Shown here: in pieces, positions 52,397 to 64,000 of the stretch
How the letters are laid out: each line of letters starts with the position of its first letter
How positions within the stretch are numbered: the first letter of the stretch is position 1
Origin: Odontesthes bonariensis
Taxonomy: Eukaryota; Chordata; Actinopteri; Atheriniformes; Atherinopsidae
Direction of reading: 5' to 3'
Assembly: GCF_027942865.1 (NCBI RefSeq)
Contig: NC_134515.1
Location: 17,010,227 to 17,074,226 of the forward strand
Length of the DNA: 64,000 bases
Translations under genes and position numbers: made by a program
The notes under the pieces: model-generated
The model's database searches: none
Seen by the model: only the letters and a program-made list of their open reading frames with translations
What the model was told of the DNA's origin: nothing

Positions 52397-53160
52397 AAAC
52401 AGTGTAGCTGTAATTTCGCAGCAAATGCTGGCAAACGTTGCTTTCTCATCAACAGTAATCGAGCCGTAGACGTAAAACTAAATGTTTAGGTTTAGAGTTG
52501 TTGTTGAGCCTTGAACTTGTTCTGATACCCGTTTCTACTGTAATGTTGACGATATACTGTTGCATTAAATGTTCATTTTCACACAAACACATTATTTAAA
52601 TAATCTCCTAAAATACTATGCAGCCCACTAATATAGAATTAGAAAAATTATTTTTAAGGCTATAGGCAGAATAATGTGAAATGCATAAATGTTATATGCT
52701 TATTGGGAGGCCTTGCACTGCAGCTTGAACTATTTTGTAGTCTTAACATTACTTTCATTTCGATTAATTTCTCTTTGCCATGTTTAAAGTGGTCACGGGT
52801 CCGCCTGCTGGAGAACAAAGGATATGACTCAGATATTTCAGTAATTGTAAGTTATTGTATCCAATGAGGTGAATAGTAAATAGTTGGATGGTGTTATATT
52901 AAAAACAGTCTGTCCGTAGCTACACATTCTACATGTGTGTATTCATCATGTCCTTCATGTTTAATGTACCACTGTACATTTATGCAGTTTATATATTTAC
53001 AGCATGTATTCATACAGTGAGTAGCATCTCTTTGCCTTTTTAACCGTTTATAAATCCACCAGCCTCTGTAATTTGTTGCCTAATTTCATGCTACACAATA
53101 ACATACTTTGATCTTGTTTACAGCTCCCAGAGAGTAAGGACCACACAAGCTAATTATAAA
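52397..53160. other. Intergenic sequence downstream of pgd
   Basis: Nothing recognised; AT-rich, with no supported exon on either strand. Confidence 0.5.
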
Positions 53161-53172
53161 GGGATTGAAATC

Positions 53173-53178
53173 TTTATT
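53173..53178 (-). terminator. pgd: pgd polyadenylation signal
   Basis: TTTATT on the + strand, i.e. AATAAA on the transcribed strand, 371 nt after the stop codon. It defines a 3'UTR of about 390 nt ending near 53155. Confidence 0.7.
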
Positions 53179-53548
53179 TAGCCTGTTGCAGTACAGTGCG
53201 ACAGTTCACCTTAATCCAGTGTTAACACCGTGAACCCTGGGCCCAACATGACAGGTAAACATTAGCCAGATATCCAGATGGAGTCCACACATTTTCCCTC
53301 CCCCTCTCGTGACTGTTGTTACATCAGAACACACAGGGAGGAGAGAACACAGGTTATCTATGATTTCTTGATAAATAAAATGACATCAAGTCTCTGAGGG
53401 GAGTAAAAAGTCGGATGAAGGTGATTGTTGGGGTGGATGGCGTGGTTAAGTAGGTGGAATGTGTAACGTCTTCTCTCGCAGGAAGAGTTCCCTCATCCTC
53501 AGCCTTTATTCACTTTTGTGGTTTTCACGGCTTTGAAGATCATCATCC

Positions 53549-54295
53549 TTAAGCATTGTAGGATGAGGAGGAGACATTTCCACCGTGGCCTGTCCAGTTG
53601 GTGTGGATGAAATGACCGGGGTCTGACAGCAGCTCATATGTGTGTGCTCCAAAGTAGTCTCTCTGGGCCTACAAAACAGAAACGCCATTAGCAAAACAAG
53701 AAGTTGTTTCACCGTGAAAATGCCAGTAATGATTCATTCCAGCATGGTCAAACCTGTCCTTTAAGCTGGTTGTTTTCTTAATAGATATTGCTTAAGCTTC
53801 ATAGAAGATCGAATGGGATCATTACATTTATATGCAAACAAAAGAGTAAAAAAAAAAAAAAAAGTCCACAGAGAAATGAGTCAAGTTGTCACACCACCAC
53901 ACCTCACAGTGTCAGGACCTTAAAGCCCTGAGATCCCGACACGCCACACCTACACGTGATCTTTTTAATCCGATATACTCCAACACTTGGCCATATGCTC
54001 AGTGGTCGCTGCCCTGTAGTTTCTGCTGTTTTCTTACCTGGAGCAGGTTGGCAGGCAGCTTCTCGTGTCTGTAGCCGTCGTAGAAGGACAGAGCTGTGGT
54101 GAAACAGGGCATGGGGATGCCATGCTGGACTCCAACGCTGACTGTTCTGCGCCATGAATCCTAAAGCAAAACAGGGAACCGATTAGTAGCTTCGTGACTT
54201 TTATGTACGTTGAGCTAATTTACATTTCATTTAGTGTAAATCTGGTCAGGAATAGGATAGTAATCAGCTTGTGAAAAAACAAAGACCAAAGACTT

Positions 54296-54333
<38 letters not shown>

Positions 54334-57300
54334 AAATAAGTTGTAATTCCTTCTTTGTCAACGTAGCGATTGCAGATATGTGTTGGGCCACTTCCTTCTT
54401 CCTCATACCTGACAGTCTTGCACGGCGTTACTGAAGAAATTGTCCAGCAACAAGTTCTGCAGGTCAGAATCCCTGTCAAAAGCCTCTTTGATTTTGCCCA
54501 GGAACACACTGGTGAGAGGAAAGAACACCATTAGTAAACTCAGGAAAAAGAGAAATGACTGCACAATACTTCAAATTCCATAAATAATGTCATATTTAAA
54601 TACCACAATCAAACCTACAAGTGAGCAAACTGCACTTTGAAAACCTATTTTCTACTGCAACCCATGCAGGGTGTTGTATTTGATTTAGATTTACGCAACG
54701 TTTTCTAAGATTACAGAAAGCAAACCAATGTCGCAACCATAATTTCCTCATTCTTCCCCCAAATTGATGCAGATTCTCGCTCTACAGGGCGCCAAACTTC
54801 CTTTACGCTGCTACATTTAATGTTTCTCACCGACTTAAAGAACACATCCCCTCTGAACTAGTGTTGCCCTGCAACTTAGGTCCTGACCTTCCTAAGAACC
54901 CTTGAGTGAATTACATGGAAACTTCCCACCATCTTGCTTTCTCAAGAAGCGGTCTCTCTTACCAACCAACCACATTTACACCATCACTGTAAAAACAGGA
55001 TTTTGCACAAGACAACCCTGAAACCAGTCTCATAGCATGTATGAGGACCGATGAGGTTAGACGTACCTTCGAATGATACAGCCTCCTCTCCACATCAGAG
55101 CGATGGCGCCGTAGTTCAGCGACCAGTCGAACTCTTTGGCCGCCTGCCGCAGCAGCATGAAGCCCTGCGCGTAGGAAATGATCTTGGAGGCGTAGAGGGC
55201 CTGGAGGATGAAAAAGTGATCAATCGCTTATTATAAAACGCCATCATTTGAGATAGATATTGGTCACAATGTAAGGAGACATTTACATTTCACCAAAGCA
55301 AGCAAAAGTTTGGGCCCCACTGTCAAAATTTGTGAAGAGAAAAGTTAATGAGCACATTTTGAAAAGCCATAAAGGATGAAACATTCAGTCCTTCTTTTTC
55401 TAGCAAGCTTGGGGATTCATTTTTAGTTTTGTACAACTTTAAAATGGAAAAGGTTGTACACAAAGGAGCACCATGCACAGATGTGGACACCCTAAGAGAT
55501 TCGAGCTCTCATAATTAAAGGGGAACTGCGGTATTTTCAACATTAAGCCTCTTTTCTGAGTCGTCTGCAATGTTTTAGAACCCCCCTCACCGCTTTTTTG
55601 ATGTTTACTGCTGTCTCCGGTATTTGCCTAATTTTGATTCTTCTCAACCTGCTTCAGAACGGCAAGTCATGCGCATGTCTAGAAAGGTCCGTAAAAGCAC
55701 AATAAACGTCCGTTTTCAAAATAATCAACTCACCGGAGTGGTTACTGTTGTGCAATGGTAATCCATATCAAATTTTGTTGCGAAAAGTTGCTTCTGTCGT
55801 GTTTTATTTGGCAGCTCGTTCATGCTCGAACTATTTTCTTAGCGGTGGCGGAGTAATATCAACGAACATCCAGTACAAAATGTCAAATAAAACACGACAG
55901 AAGCAACTTTTCGCCACGAAATTTGATATGGATTACCAGTGCACACCAGTAACCACTCCGGTGAGTTGATGATTTTGAAAATGGACGTTTATGGTGCTTT
56001 TACGGACCTTTTAGGACATGCATATGACTTGCCGTTCTGAAGCAGGTTGAGATGAATCAAAATTAGGCAAATACCGGAGACAGCAGTAAAATTTAAAAAA
56101 GCGGTGAGGGGGGTTCTAAAACATTGCAGACGACACATAAAAGAGGCTTAATGTTGAAAATACAGCAGTTTCCCTTTAAACTTTGTACCTTTTTTAAAAA
56201 CCATCCCTTATTTGTGCAGCTGCTCACAGAAAGGAGAAATGTTGCCCAAACTTTCACATGCCACTGCATGCGCTGATGAAAAGGCTGATGCAAATGTTAG
56301 AGGTTATGGTTTTCATCACTTCTGTGTCATTTAGTTGCCAAATGTTAAAGCTTTCAACTTTGCTTAACCACATGTGATTCTGGTTTAACATTCTGTTCTG
56401 CAAAAATGATGACATTTACATCACAACGGTGATTACAACATAAAATCTAATCTTTCCGTCGCTGAATTTCGAGCTTTCAAACTGTGCGAATCGCATACAC
56501 ACAACACACTGCGTGTTCTACCTTTCTAATGTCTTCCAGGAAAGCAGCCTTGTCACCGCTGAATTTGACCCCCTGTGGCCCTGAGAGGCTGCGGCTGGCC
56601 TCCACTCTCTCATCCTTTAGAGAGGACAGGCATCTGGCAAAGACAGCCTCCCCTGAGACACAAAGCAGGAGGGAGGGAGGGGGAGAGAGGGAACAGATGA
56701 ATAGAAATGGACAGGGTTAGCTTTCTGCACACGTCACGGTATGTGTGTGTCACACAAAAGCAGACAGCTCTTCTTTCGCGATAAAAAGAGTCTAAACAGT
56801 CGTTTAGATGACCTGACATCTCCCACAGCAAATTATTACTGAGGATATGCAAGACAACACCAACTTACAGCAACACTACACTATCATTACGACAATGTTC
56901 AAGGATCAGCATGACTCAGCACCATTTCTTACACTGTGTTGTTCAGAAGGTGTGTCACCTTGAAAATGGGAAAAAAATTATTTCCTTCCCACTGTGTCAA
57001 GAGAAGAGGAAGAAAACCTGTTCAGTCAGCATGACTTGCTAAAAGCTGCCCAGCTACATGATACAGGGAAACTGCCTAGTGCAGTGCCCTGCAGGGGGAT
57101 GTTACTCCTGTTGGGTGTGAAATCCAGCCATGCATACTTCTCCACACTGGCTGGATCAGTGCTGACACAATGAAGCCTTTTGTACTGCAGCCATCTCTAT
57201 CACAAGTGGATGGGCAGCTCTGACGGTAACCAAGCAGGCAACATGAAATCAGTCTAATCCCAACAATCAGTGCAGTGGTTTGGTGAGAGGCCAGTTCATG

Positions 57301-59574
57301 CTACAAAACACAACTGCAACAAACTTTACGTATAATTTACTTCTTTAACTTTAAAGAGGACTCTCACAGGCCAATACTATGACATCTTTGAATATCACTA
57401 TTGCCTCTTGTCTGTGGCTGTTCATGAAACAGATTGTCATACAGTCACAGCAAAAGCCAAAGCCAAATCCCACTTATGTCACTTGAGATGAGCAGGCCAT
57501 TGGAAAAGCCTTCAATCTTCTTACAGGCCGCCTCATATTGATCACGTCCCAGAGAGGAAGCTCACTTGGAAAGCTGGTTCACTGGCTGCCTTTTCATTTT
57601 TTTTGGGATGTTGAAATGTAAACAGTTGTGGTGCAACGCTTTTTGTCGGGTTAGCACAGTTTACCGAAAGCAGAGAAAGAAACAAGATACTTCCTCGTCT
57701 ACAACCTCCTTTCTTCCTCTTACCGATCAAAGTGACAGGTGTGCCATACTCCAGGGCTGAAATGGCCGTCCACTTCCCTGTGCCTTTCTGTCCAGCACTG
57801 TCACGGATCTTGGGCAGCAGGTGTGTCCCATCAGCGTCCCTGTATTTCAGGATGTCGGCTGTGATCTCAATCAGGAAGGAGTCCAGCTCTGTCTTGTTCC
57901 ATTTGTCGAAAGCCTGAGCGTTTCAGCCACAGCGAGATGAATTTCAGACAGCCGCGTTGGTTTTTCAGTTGATTTTACATCATAAAAAGGATGTCAGACA
58001 GATACAACGAGCTCACCTGTGCCATCTCATCGTGATCCATGCCCAGAACATCCTTCATCAGGTGATAGGCCTCGCAGATCAGCTGCATGTCTCCATACTC
58101 AATGCCATTGTGGACCATTTTCACAAAATGTCCTGCACCCTCGTCTCCAACCTGCCCGAGAAACATGTGTAGACTTGATAATAGACACTGCATCCTACAT
58201 AATAAGTGTAGTAAGAATTACACACACACATAATAAAATAAAATGCACTCACCCAGTCACAACAAGGCTCTCCTGTTCCCACCTTGGCAGCGATGCTCTG
58301 GAAGATGTCTTTTATGTGTGGCCTTAGAGAAAGAATAGTAACCAGTGGGTGTTAGATTCAACATGTCTGATATGTATCCAACATTTTCAGAGACTGGATT
58401 TGACATGCAATGATAGTTTGTCATGACTTACCAGGCCTCTTTATGTCCACCTGGCATGAGTGACGGTCCGTATCTCGCGCCCTCCTCGCCGCCACTCACC
58501 CCGCTGCCAACGAACAGCAAGCCCTTCTCTTTCAGACTCTTACACCGCCGCTGTGTGACGCAAAGGCAGGAGAATTACGAGGATGTCCGCGGAGTTAAAT
58601 AAAGTGATTCTGTCACACAGCAATTCTCAGCGACTTACTGTTGTGTCTCTGTATTCGGAGTTGCCACCATCGATGATGATATCCCCGGCGTCTAGAAGAG
58701 GAACCTGAGGGAGAACAAATACAGCACTACGTTAATAACTCTATATATAAAGCTTGGTAATGCTTGGTTTAACTGTAGTTTCGTACAAACCAGTTTATCG
58801 ATGAAGTCATCCACAGCCTGTCCAGCCTTGACCAGCAGGATGATCCTCCTCGGCTTCTTCAGCTTGGACACCATGTCCTCAAGGGACTCGGCTCCAATCA
58901 CCTTGGAGCCCTTAGCCTCATTCTTCAGGAAGTCATGCACCTTGGACACAGTTCGGTTGTAAGCGCAGACCTGTAAGAGACATATTTGTTAACCGAGTCA
59001 AACAACAGAGGGACAGTTTTAGCCCGAGGAAGTGAAAACCAATGTAAGTAATGGTCTTACCACAAAGCCATGGTCGTTCATGTTCATGACGATGTTCTGG
59101 CCCATGACAGCCAAACCAATAAGTGCAATGTCTGCTCTATAAAAACAAGAGTGATCACATTTACTCTGAGGACCTGATGGGAATCAAGCTATATTAGAAC
59201 ACAAAAGCGAATTTCACAGCTTCCTCGTAAGATGCATGAGGAAGATGGACTTTCATTTATTAAACGCAAATCAAAACATAAGCTTCCTAACCTTGAAAAC
59301 ACACTTCAATTCCCAGAATACTTAGCGATTATTGTGTCATTGCGTTAAGTTTTACATTAAATATCATATATGCATTTCTGCTAAACACAACAGCTAGCCA
59401 GCTACATAACAAGATAACAGCACTACTTAAACTAACCGATGAAGAAGATTACTCTCAGTAAAACAGACAAAACAACTACAATCTACAATTTAACCTCGCC
59501 TTTCAGCAAACAACTCTCCACATCTCCCTGTTTCTGAATGAAGTAAAGACTCATTAGAAAACTTACTGAGCCAT
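53549..59574 (-). CDS. pgd: 6-phosphogluconate dehydrogenase, decarboxylating, 483 aa
   Basis: Cytosolic enzyme of the oxidative pentose phosphate pathway: 6-phosphogluconate + NADP+ gives ribulose 5-phosphate + CO2 + NADPH. Thirteen coding exons join in frame: 59574-59567, 59136-59061, 58970-58791, 58704-58639, 58550-58432, 58322-58253, 58151-58017, 57913-57724, 56652-56522, 55200-55067, 54508-54409, 54160-54038 and 53668-53549. The first holds only ATGGCTCA. Visible motifs are the NADP-binding loop IGLAVMGQN (residues 8-16), the substrate loop [18 protein letters not shown], catalytic Lys184 and Glu191 in [15 protein letters not shown], the family signature [14 protein letters not shown], and the C-terminal Arg447 and His453 contributed to the partner subunit. 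Length equals that of human PGD and no disabling change is seen. Intron 9 carries a large palindromic element and intron 11 a 32-nt A run. Confidence 0.98.
54300..54331 (+). repeat. Poly-A homopolymer, 32 nt, in pgd intron 11
   Basis: An uninterrupted A run on the + strand, thus a long U run in the pgd pre-mRNA. It lies about 80 nt past the exon 11 donor on the transcribed strand. Length is likely polymorphic. Confidence 0.95.
55515..56179. mobile_element. Large palindromic (foldback) element in pgd intron 9
   Basis: The left arm (about 55515-55814) and right arm (about 55883-56179) are nearly perfect reverse complements over about 300 bp each, with a loop of about 70 bp. Paired landmarks are 'ggtaatccatatcaaatttt' with 'aaatttgatatggattacc', 'gttgcttctgtcgtgtttta' with 'aaaacacgacagaagcaac', and 'ggggaactgcggtattttc' with 'gaaaatacagcagtttccc'. 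TTAA sits at both outer borders (55515-55518 and 56176-56179), as with piggyBac-type insertion, although the AT-rich ends make this weak evidence. There is no transposase, so it is a non-autonomous foldback or MITE-like element. When pgd is transcribed its RNA can fold into a roughly 300-bp double-stranded hairpin. Confidence 0.85.
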
Positions 59575-59880
59575 CGTGCTTCGAGGATAAAGTAACAGTA
59601 AGTTAACAACTGTTCAAATGACTGCCGAGCTCACACGCCAATAATGCCTTGCCGATATCTTCCTGACTCGTTTTTCACTTCCTCCTCCAGTGGGTCTGAT
59701 CCAAATTGACAGAGAAGCAGACGTACGCCTACGTACAGCATCCACCAATCAGAGGACGTCAAGAGAAGTGACGTGATGTTAATTGTGATTTCTGATTTGT
59801 TCAGAACGCTGAGCAGAGATAGCCGTTCTCCTATTGGTTACAGCGGCAGTCACTCATGTTTGCATCGGCCACGCCCACAT
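59575..59880 (-). promoter_or_regulatory. pgd: pgd 5'UTR and promoter
   Basis: Upstream of the ATG on the - strand is a moderately GC-rich segment without a TATA box. It holds a CCAAT box in sense orientation (ATTGG at 59833-59837), an inverted CCAAT at 59744-59748, a CRE-like TGACGTC (complement of 59755-59761) and TGACGTGA at 59769. The combination of CCAAT and CRE-type sites is common in housekeeping promoters. No divergent gene is visible on the other side, so I do not call it bidirectional. Confidence 0.55.
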
Positions 59881-60977
59881 GAAATGGCGTAATGCTGTAT
59901 TCGACAAACATGAGAGCTAGGAAATTCTGACTTCGTACTAGGGAAAAAAGAAAAGACGCTATCATCAAACTTCTGATAAAACATTACACGACATACTATT
60001 AGAACATTTTAGCTATTTATTAACTGAAGTGAAAATTAGAACTACTGACCACAAACAACGAACCATTATCGTGAAATAAATTCCGAGGTACATTGAAATC
60101 AGCATGCGTGACTGCAGTTACTCCTCTGCTTCGTACTTCTAATAGAGCCAATAAACCTGGATCTGAATTATAGTTAGATAACACATATTTGATATTGAAC
60201 TTAGTTGAAAGATACTTAATGATGAAATAAAGATAAAGTGTTTCATTGCTCAAGATAAAACCATCACGGAGAAGAAGAAGCAGTCGTCTCTGGTGGATGC
60301 TGAGCTGGTAGCACCTCAAAGAAAGAGTGATTTTATTCTAATTTAATCCAATACAATAAAAAAAAAAAAGTTGTCAAATTAATCTGATATGGAAGAACAC
60401 GCTGAAATTGCACGCATACACAAAAACAAACACAATTTTCCAAATTTTTCTTTCCTCCAACAATTTATCAGGATCACAGTCAAACAATCAGATGAGGTAG
60501 AATTAACTAAATGTCTGGACTCTGTGGAAAATTGTAAAATAAAAACAGATTACAGTGTTTTTTGTTTGCCAATAACATGTCTCTAAAAAGTTAACACCAG
60601 GGAAACAAAAGACAGGAAAGACACCTGTTAGAGCATCTAACAGAGAGTATATATTGGGAGGCACTGACCATTCCACGAAAGACTGTGTGAGCAAAGAGTT
60701 TAAGAATGACAACTTTGACGAACGAGACAAAAATATTATCATATAATACATTTAATAGACTTTGGGGAGAAATCTCTGCACAGCTAGTAAATGTGAAAAG
60801 TAATGACTGTAAAAATACTGCAATTGAGGCCCTGAACTGTTGGTAATTTAAATTGCATATCAACTAAGAACGGGAGAAACCTTTTGCTCTCAGTTCCTAA
60901 ACTCTCTTCCAACAGCACAGCATGAGCTGTTTTTCTTTTTCTTTTTTTTTTGTATTACTGTACACAACAGTTTCAGT
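59881..60977. other. Intergenic sequence upstream of pgd
   Basis: No supported exon; AT-rich, with overlapping chance open frames on both strands. Confidence 0.45.
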
Positions 60978-61172
60978 GCAATCTGTTGGTTTCCTTAGCT
61001 AGGAAATTGTTTTTGAATTGGCTCTATATGAACGAATTGGATTATTTTATGAATAATTATGATTAAAATTAATTGAATTCCAATTGGCTTGAATTGGACT
61101 TTATTATCTAAGTACCTTGAGATGACATTTGTTGAATTTGGCGCTATATAAATAAAAATGAATTGAATTGAA
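60978..61172 (+). mobile_element. L2-type LINE 3' tail
   Basis: It contains 'ctgttggtttccttagctag', 'gtttttgaattggctctata', 'ccttgagatgacatttgttg', 'ttggcgctatataaataaaa' and a terminal (TGAAT)n microsatellite. This is the typical 3' end of fish L2/Maui-type LINEs. The first two motifs recur in the remnant at 52026-52396. The coding part is absent. Confidence 0.8.
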
Positions 61173-61465
61173 CAATCAGCCATAACATTGTGATTGTCCG
61201 CGTTATATTGATCAGTCCTCCGCATGAAGCCAAACTAACCCCCAAACAGTCAGGACGCGGACAAAAAACATGTGAGGGTGTCCTTGAGTGTCTTACTAAC
61301 ACATCCTTTAGGTCCTGTGGGTTGTGGGGCAGGATCTTTGTAGATTGAGCTTGCTTCCCACAGATCCCATCAGATTGTTATCTGGGGAGTTTGTAGGTTG
61401 AGGGAACACCTCAGACTCTTTGAGCTCCTCCTGAGGTCTTTTTGCAGGACCGCTGCTGCACTATT
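61173..61465 (+). repeat. Degraded interspersed repeat, DNA-transposon-like
   Basis: It begins 'cagccataacattgtgattg' and continues with 'cctttaggtcctgtgggttg', 'ttcccacagatcccatcaga' and 'atctggggagtttgtaggtt'. This is a succession I recall from a widespread fish repeat whose consensus starts 'agccataacattatgacca'. It directly abuts the LINE tail. Family name not assigned. Confidence 0.55.
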
Positions 61466-62220
61466 TTGTAACTGAATATCATTCAAAGTATGCCTTTAGT
61501 AAAAAATAGTTGTTTTTTTTCTATGACAACTTACACAAAAGAACATCAGCTGACATGATGTGGCTAGGTGGTCATCTGATATCAAGATCATGTGTTGAAT
61601 TCATGAGGTTCCTTTAGCTCAGAGTCCATACGATTTTCTACAACACAACTTTAGGTTAACATGCTAAAAAATGTCAGAAAATACTGAAAAAAAATTAATC
61701 CAATAGCCTTTTTAAGCACTAGTCTTCGTCTTTAAGCTCTCCCTTTTCTATCCATACAGCTTTTATTCAATAAACCGCACATTTCTTCTCCGAGCTGCTT
61801 GGAATCTGTGGCAGATCACATGAAAAGGACTCTGCACTAAAGAGCTTTAATGTCATAACAGCTTATCGCGCATGAAAAAAAATCCCTCGGGGTGAAAAAT
61901 TAGTTAAAGAAAGGGTTTATTTTTTGTTCTACAAGTCACTGATACACTTTAATTAGTCATAAGTGTCTGATGTGTACACTAAAAGTTTAGCAGTAGAAAA
62001 TAAGCCATCAAAAACTAAGCAAATTAAAGCAATAGAGGCATATTTGTCTTTGACAAATTAAGAAATAAGTGAGAAGGCATCATCTAAGTAAAGATACTTG
62101 TGGTAAATGATAATATATATATATAAATATAATTTTTTTCATATAGGTTTTAAGTTAGTTTCACTAGAATTCTAGCATTTTTTCAAGAGCATGTTTTCCT
62201 TATTTTCTTTTCCTAAATAG
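61466..62220. other. Intergenic sequence
   Basis: AT-rich, with a short TA tract near 62113-62125. No supported gene. Confidence 0.45.
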
Positions 62221-62319
62221 GATTCGATGACAGGAAGCCGTCATCGGATAAAAAGAGGACCGCAGTGAAGCTGAGCACAGAGGAGAGGACAAACGAGCGT
62301 CACTTCATCTGCTAATGCA

Positions 62320-64000
62320 CATTTTGCACTTTTATTGTTGCCTCATTCACTAAACAGTTCAATGGTGCAAGTTTACCATACACAGAATTAGGATATCTGC
62401 ATGACACATCTATGCTATACAGCGAATGGATTATTACAAATACAGTAAACATATTTACATTTTAGTTCAAGCTCCATACAACACAGATATTTACAAAATA
62501 AGTATGAAAATGAAACCAGTCTGACAAATAATGTACAGTGTTAATGTCACGGTTTGTCCTTTATTCTTTTTATGAAGGAATCTGAAAGGGAACGTAGGCG
62601 ACTGATTTTAATTGTCAGAGGGGAAGATGGAAAATGGAAAATATCGTGAATCTTTGTTTTTGTAAAGGCATCAACGGAAAAAAAAAGCGATGAGGTGAAG
62701 AAGGACACGGTCACAATAAACAATAGTGTCCTGTCACTTTAGATTTCACTAGCTACTTTGAGTTAAATTCCCTGATATTAGAAAAAAAAAAATAAAACTA
62801 GATTAAAAACCAGCTTGGTTAGATTAAAGACAGCCGGTCAGCTTGAGCTGTGGGTAAATACTCTTAAAAACAAAAGCAGACTTTTAAGTCACTCAAACCA
62901 CTTTCTGATAAAAGAGGAAGCACTAATGTAACTCATCTCGTCCTGAGAAGAGAGACATTTTGGGTCTCTTTTCCCTGTTTTTGCAATGATGGAAAAAAAA
63001 CCCACACATCTTAAGTCGTACATTCAACTCTCTCCCAGTTCACACCAGAGGAGGCTGCCACACCTTCATTTGGTTCATTATGAGCAGAACAACTAAACCG
63101 CACAGACTTCATTTGATCAGTTAGTTGAACCTTTTATTAATATGTGCAAAGAGCTGCAAACTAATATATACATTGCAAACAATAAATACACAATCCAAAA
63201 TAATACACCTCTGAAAATTAGCCACTGAGGTGAAAACGTTTGCTCTGAGAAGTGCTCGTTATAAATATGTATCTCTTCTTGTTCAGGTCCATTTGAGGTA
63301 CGCCGCACTTTGAGCCTAAATAAGTGCACAGATTCTTTGTTAATAACGTCTTTCTGCGATTTCCTTAACAGACGACATTTACACAGAAATCAAAGATCTT
63401 GCAGGTCTTTGTCACTCTGTCCAGCAGGCTGGCTGACCTGAGGGCAGTGACGCTCTGCGTATCTCATGTTGCATCCGGCGCAAATGTTTTCTGTCCGTGC
63501 ATCAGCAATAATCACACAAATACTTGCAGTAAGCGCCTCTGTTTCTACCCCAATTGTTCCTTTCAGGTGACACAGCGGGCACACTGCTGGTTGGTAGGCC
63601 AGAGTTTAATGACACCCATCTGTGCTCGTAACACAGCTCCAACACGTAGAAACGGATGCGCCACAAATTGAATTTACTGGCAGCCAAATGGAGCAGCTGC
63701 AGCACGACGTGCAGAGCAAATATTTTCAAGAACAACATCAGAAATAAAACCTTTGAATATGTCATCCCTTTAATATCTCTTTTCAGTAAACCTTTTGACA
63801 AACATCTGTCATCCAGTGTAGCCTCGATATGTGCTCTCATCATTGTTCCCGATGCTCAGACATATTCCTACGTGATCTGTCTTCGTCTTGCTATAGATAT
63901 GAGTTAATGTGCAAAATAAGGTGAAACACCAATAGATGCTGGTTACAAACCAAGAAATAAATGCCCTTTTACAATTAGTAAAAAAAAAAAAAAAAAAATC
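62320..64000 (-). other. Probable 3'UTR of a - strand gene extending past the right edge (kif1b?)
   Basis: TTTATT at 62332-62337 is AATAAA on the - strand, in the context CAACAATAAAAGTGC. The - strand sequence leading to it is AT-rich with motifs typical of conserved vertebrate 3' ends ('ctgtatttgtaataatcc', 'gtttactgtatttg'). Another TTTATT at about 63131-63136 could give a shorter transcript. There is no coding exon in the window. In many vertebrates kif1b, which has a long 3'UTR, lies immediately upstream of pgd in the same orientation, which fits this position and strand, but the identity is inferred from gene order alone. Confidence 0.4.

Noticed and set aside
55051..55236. Open frame on the + strand across pgd exon 10
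   Set aside because: Antisense shadow of a verified coding exon; the same applies to 53886-54074 and 57957-58327.
55748..55969. 73-codon open frame in pgd intron 9
   Set aside because: It spans the loop of the palindromic element and reflects its arms; not a gene.
63502..63843. 113-codon open frame on the - strand near the right edge
   Set aside because: It lies in the presumed 3'UTR, has no recognisable domain, is overlapped by open frames on the other strand and has no exon context.

Overview
The window is nuclear DNA of a ray-finned (teleost) fish. Two intron-rich housekeeping genes can be read exon by exon. tardbp (TDP-43) lies on the + strand, coding from 41204 to 44496. pgd (6-phosphogluconate dehydrogenase) lies on the - strand, coding from 59574 down to 53549. 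Decayed repeats typical of fish surround them: Tc1/mariner copies, a hAT element with a perfect 8-bp target duplication, L2-type LINE tails, a large palindromic element, and a very common dispersed repeat.

Layout. 1-33 kb is a gene desert with no convincing exon. It is AT-rich with slightly richer islands and holds a 27-nt poly-G run, a small MITE, the hAT element and microsatellites. Such a desert next to ciroz and tardbp fits the far regulatory side of casz1, but that is synteny inference only. 33.8-39 kb holds several protein-like segments with splice signals on the - strand. By position beside tardbp they may be the ciroz (C1orf127) homologue. The frames I read do not join cleanly and one segment carries an in-frame stop, so the gene is either incompletely resolved or decaying. 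40.6-46.4 kb is tardbp: promoter, five coding exons, a Tc1 insertion in the last coding intron and a long 3'UTR. That 3'UTR contains a good splice acceptor placed like the one that makes the C-terminally truncated TDP-43 isoforms of other vertebrates. 46.4-53.1 kb is intergenic, with a degenerate tandem array of tRNA-like units, a duplicated 85-bp segment and a LINE remnant. 53.2-59.6 kb is pgd, 13 coding exons, complete at 483 residues, with a roughly 660-bp palindrome in intron 9. 60-62.2 kb is repeat-rich. From about 62.3 kb to the right edge I see what looks like the 3'UTR of a further - strand gene, probably kif1b if the vertebrate pgd-kif1b linkage holds.

The two genes are not functionally linked. 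tardbp encodes a nuclear RNA-binding splicing regulator that limits its own level through its 3'UTR. pgd encodes the NADPH-producing third step of the oxidative pentose phosphate pathway. No CRISPR array, prokaryotic operon, rRNA gene or intact tRNA gene was found. The most interesting items are the conserved-looking alternative tardbp terminal exon, the possible decay of the ciroz-like gene, the transcribed palindrome in pgd, and the tRNA-like tandem array.
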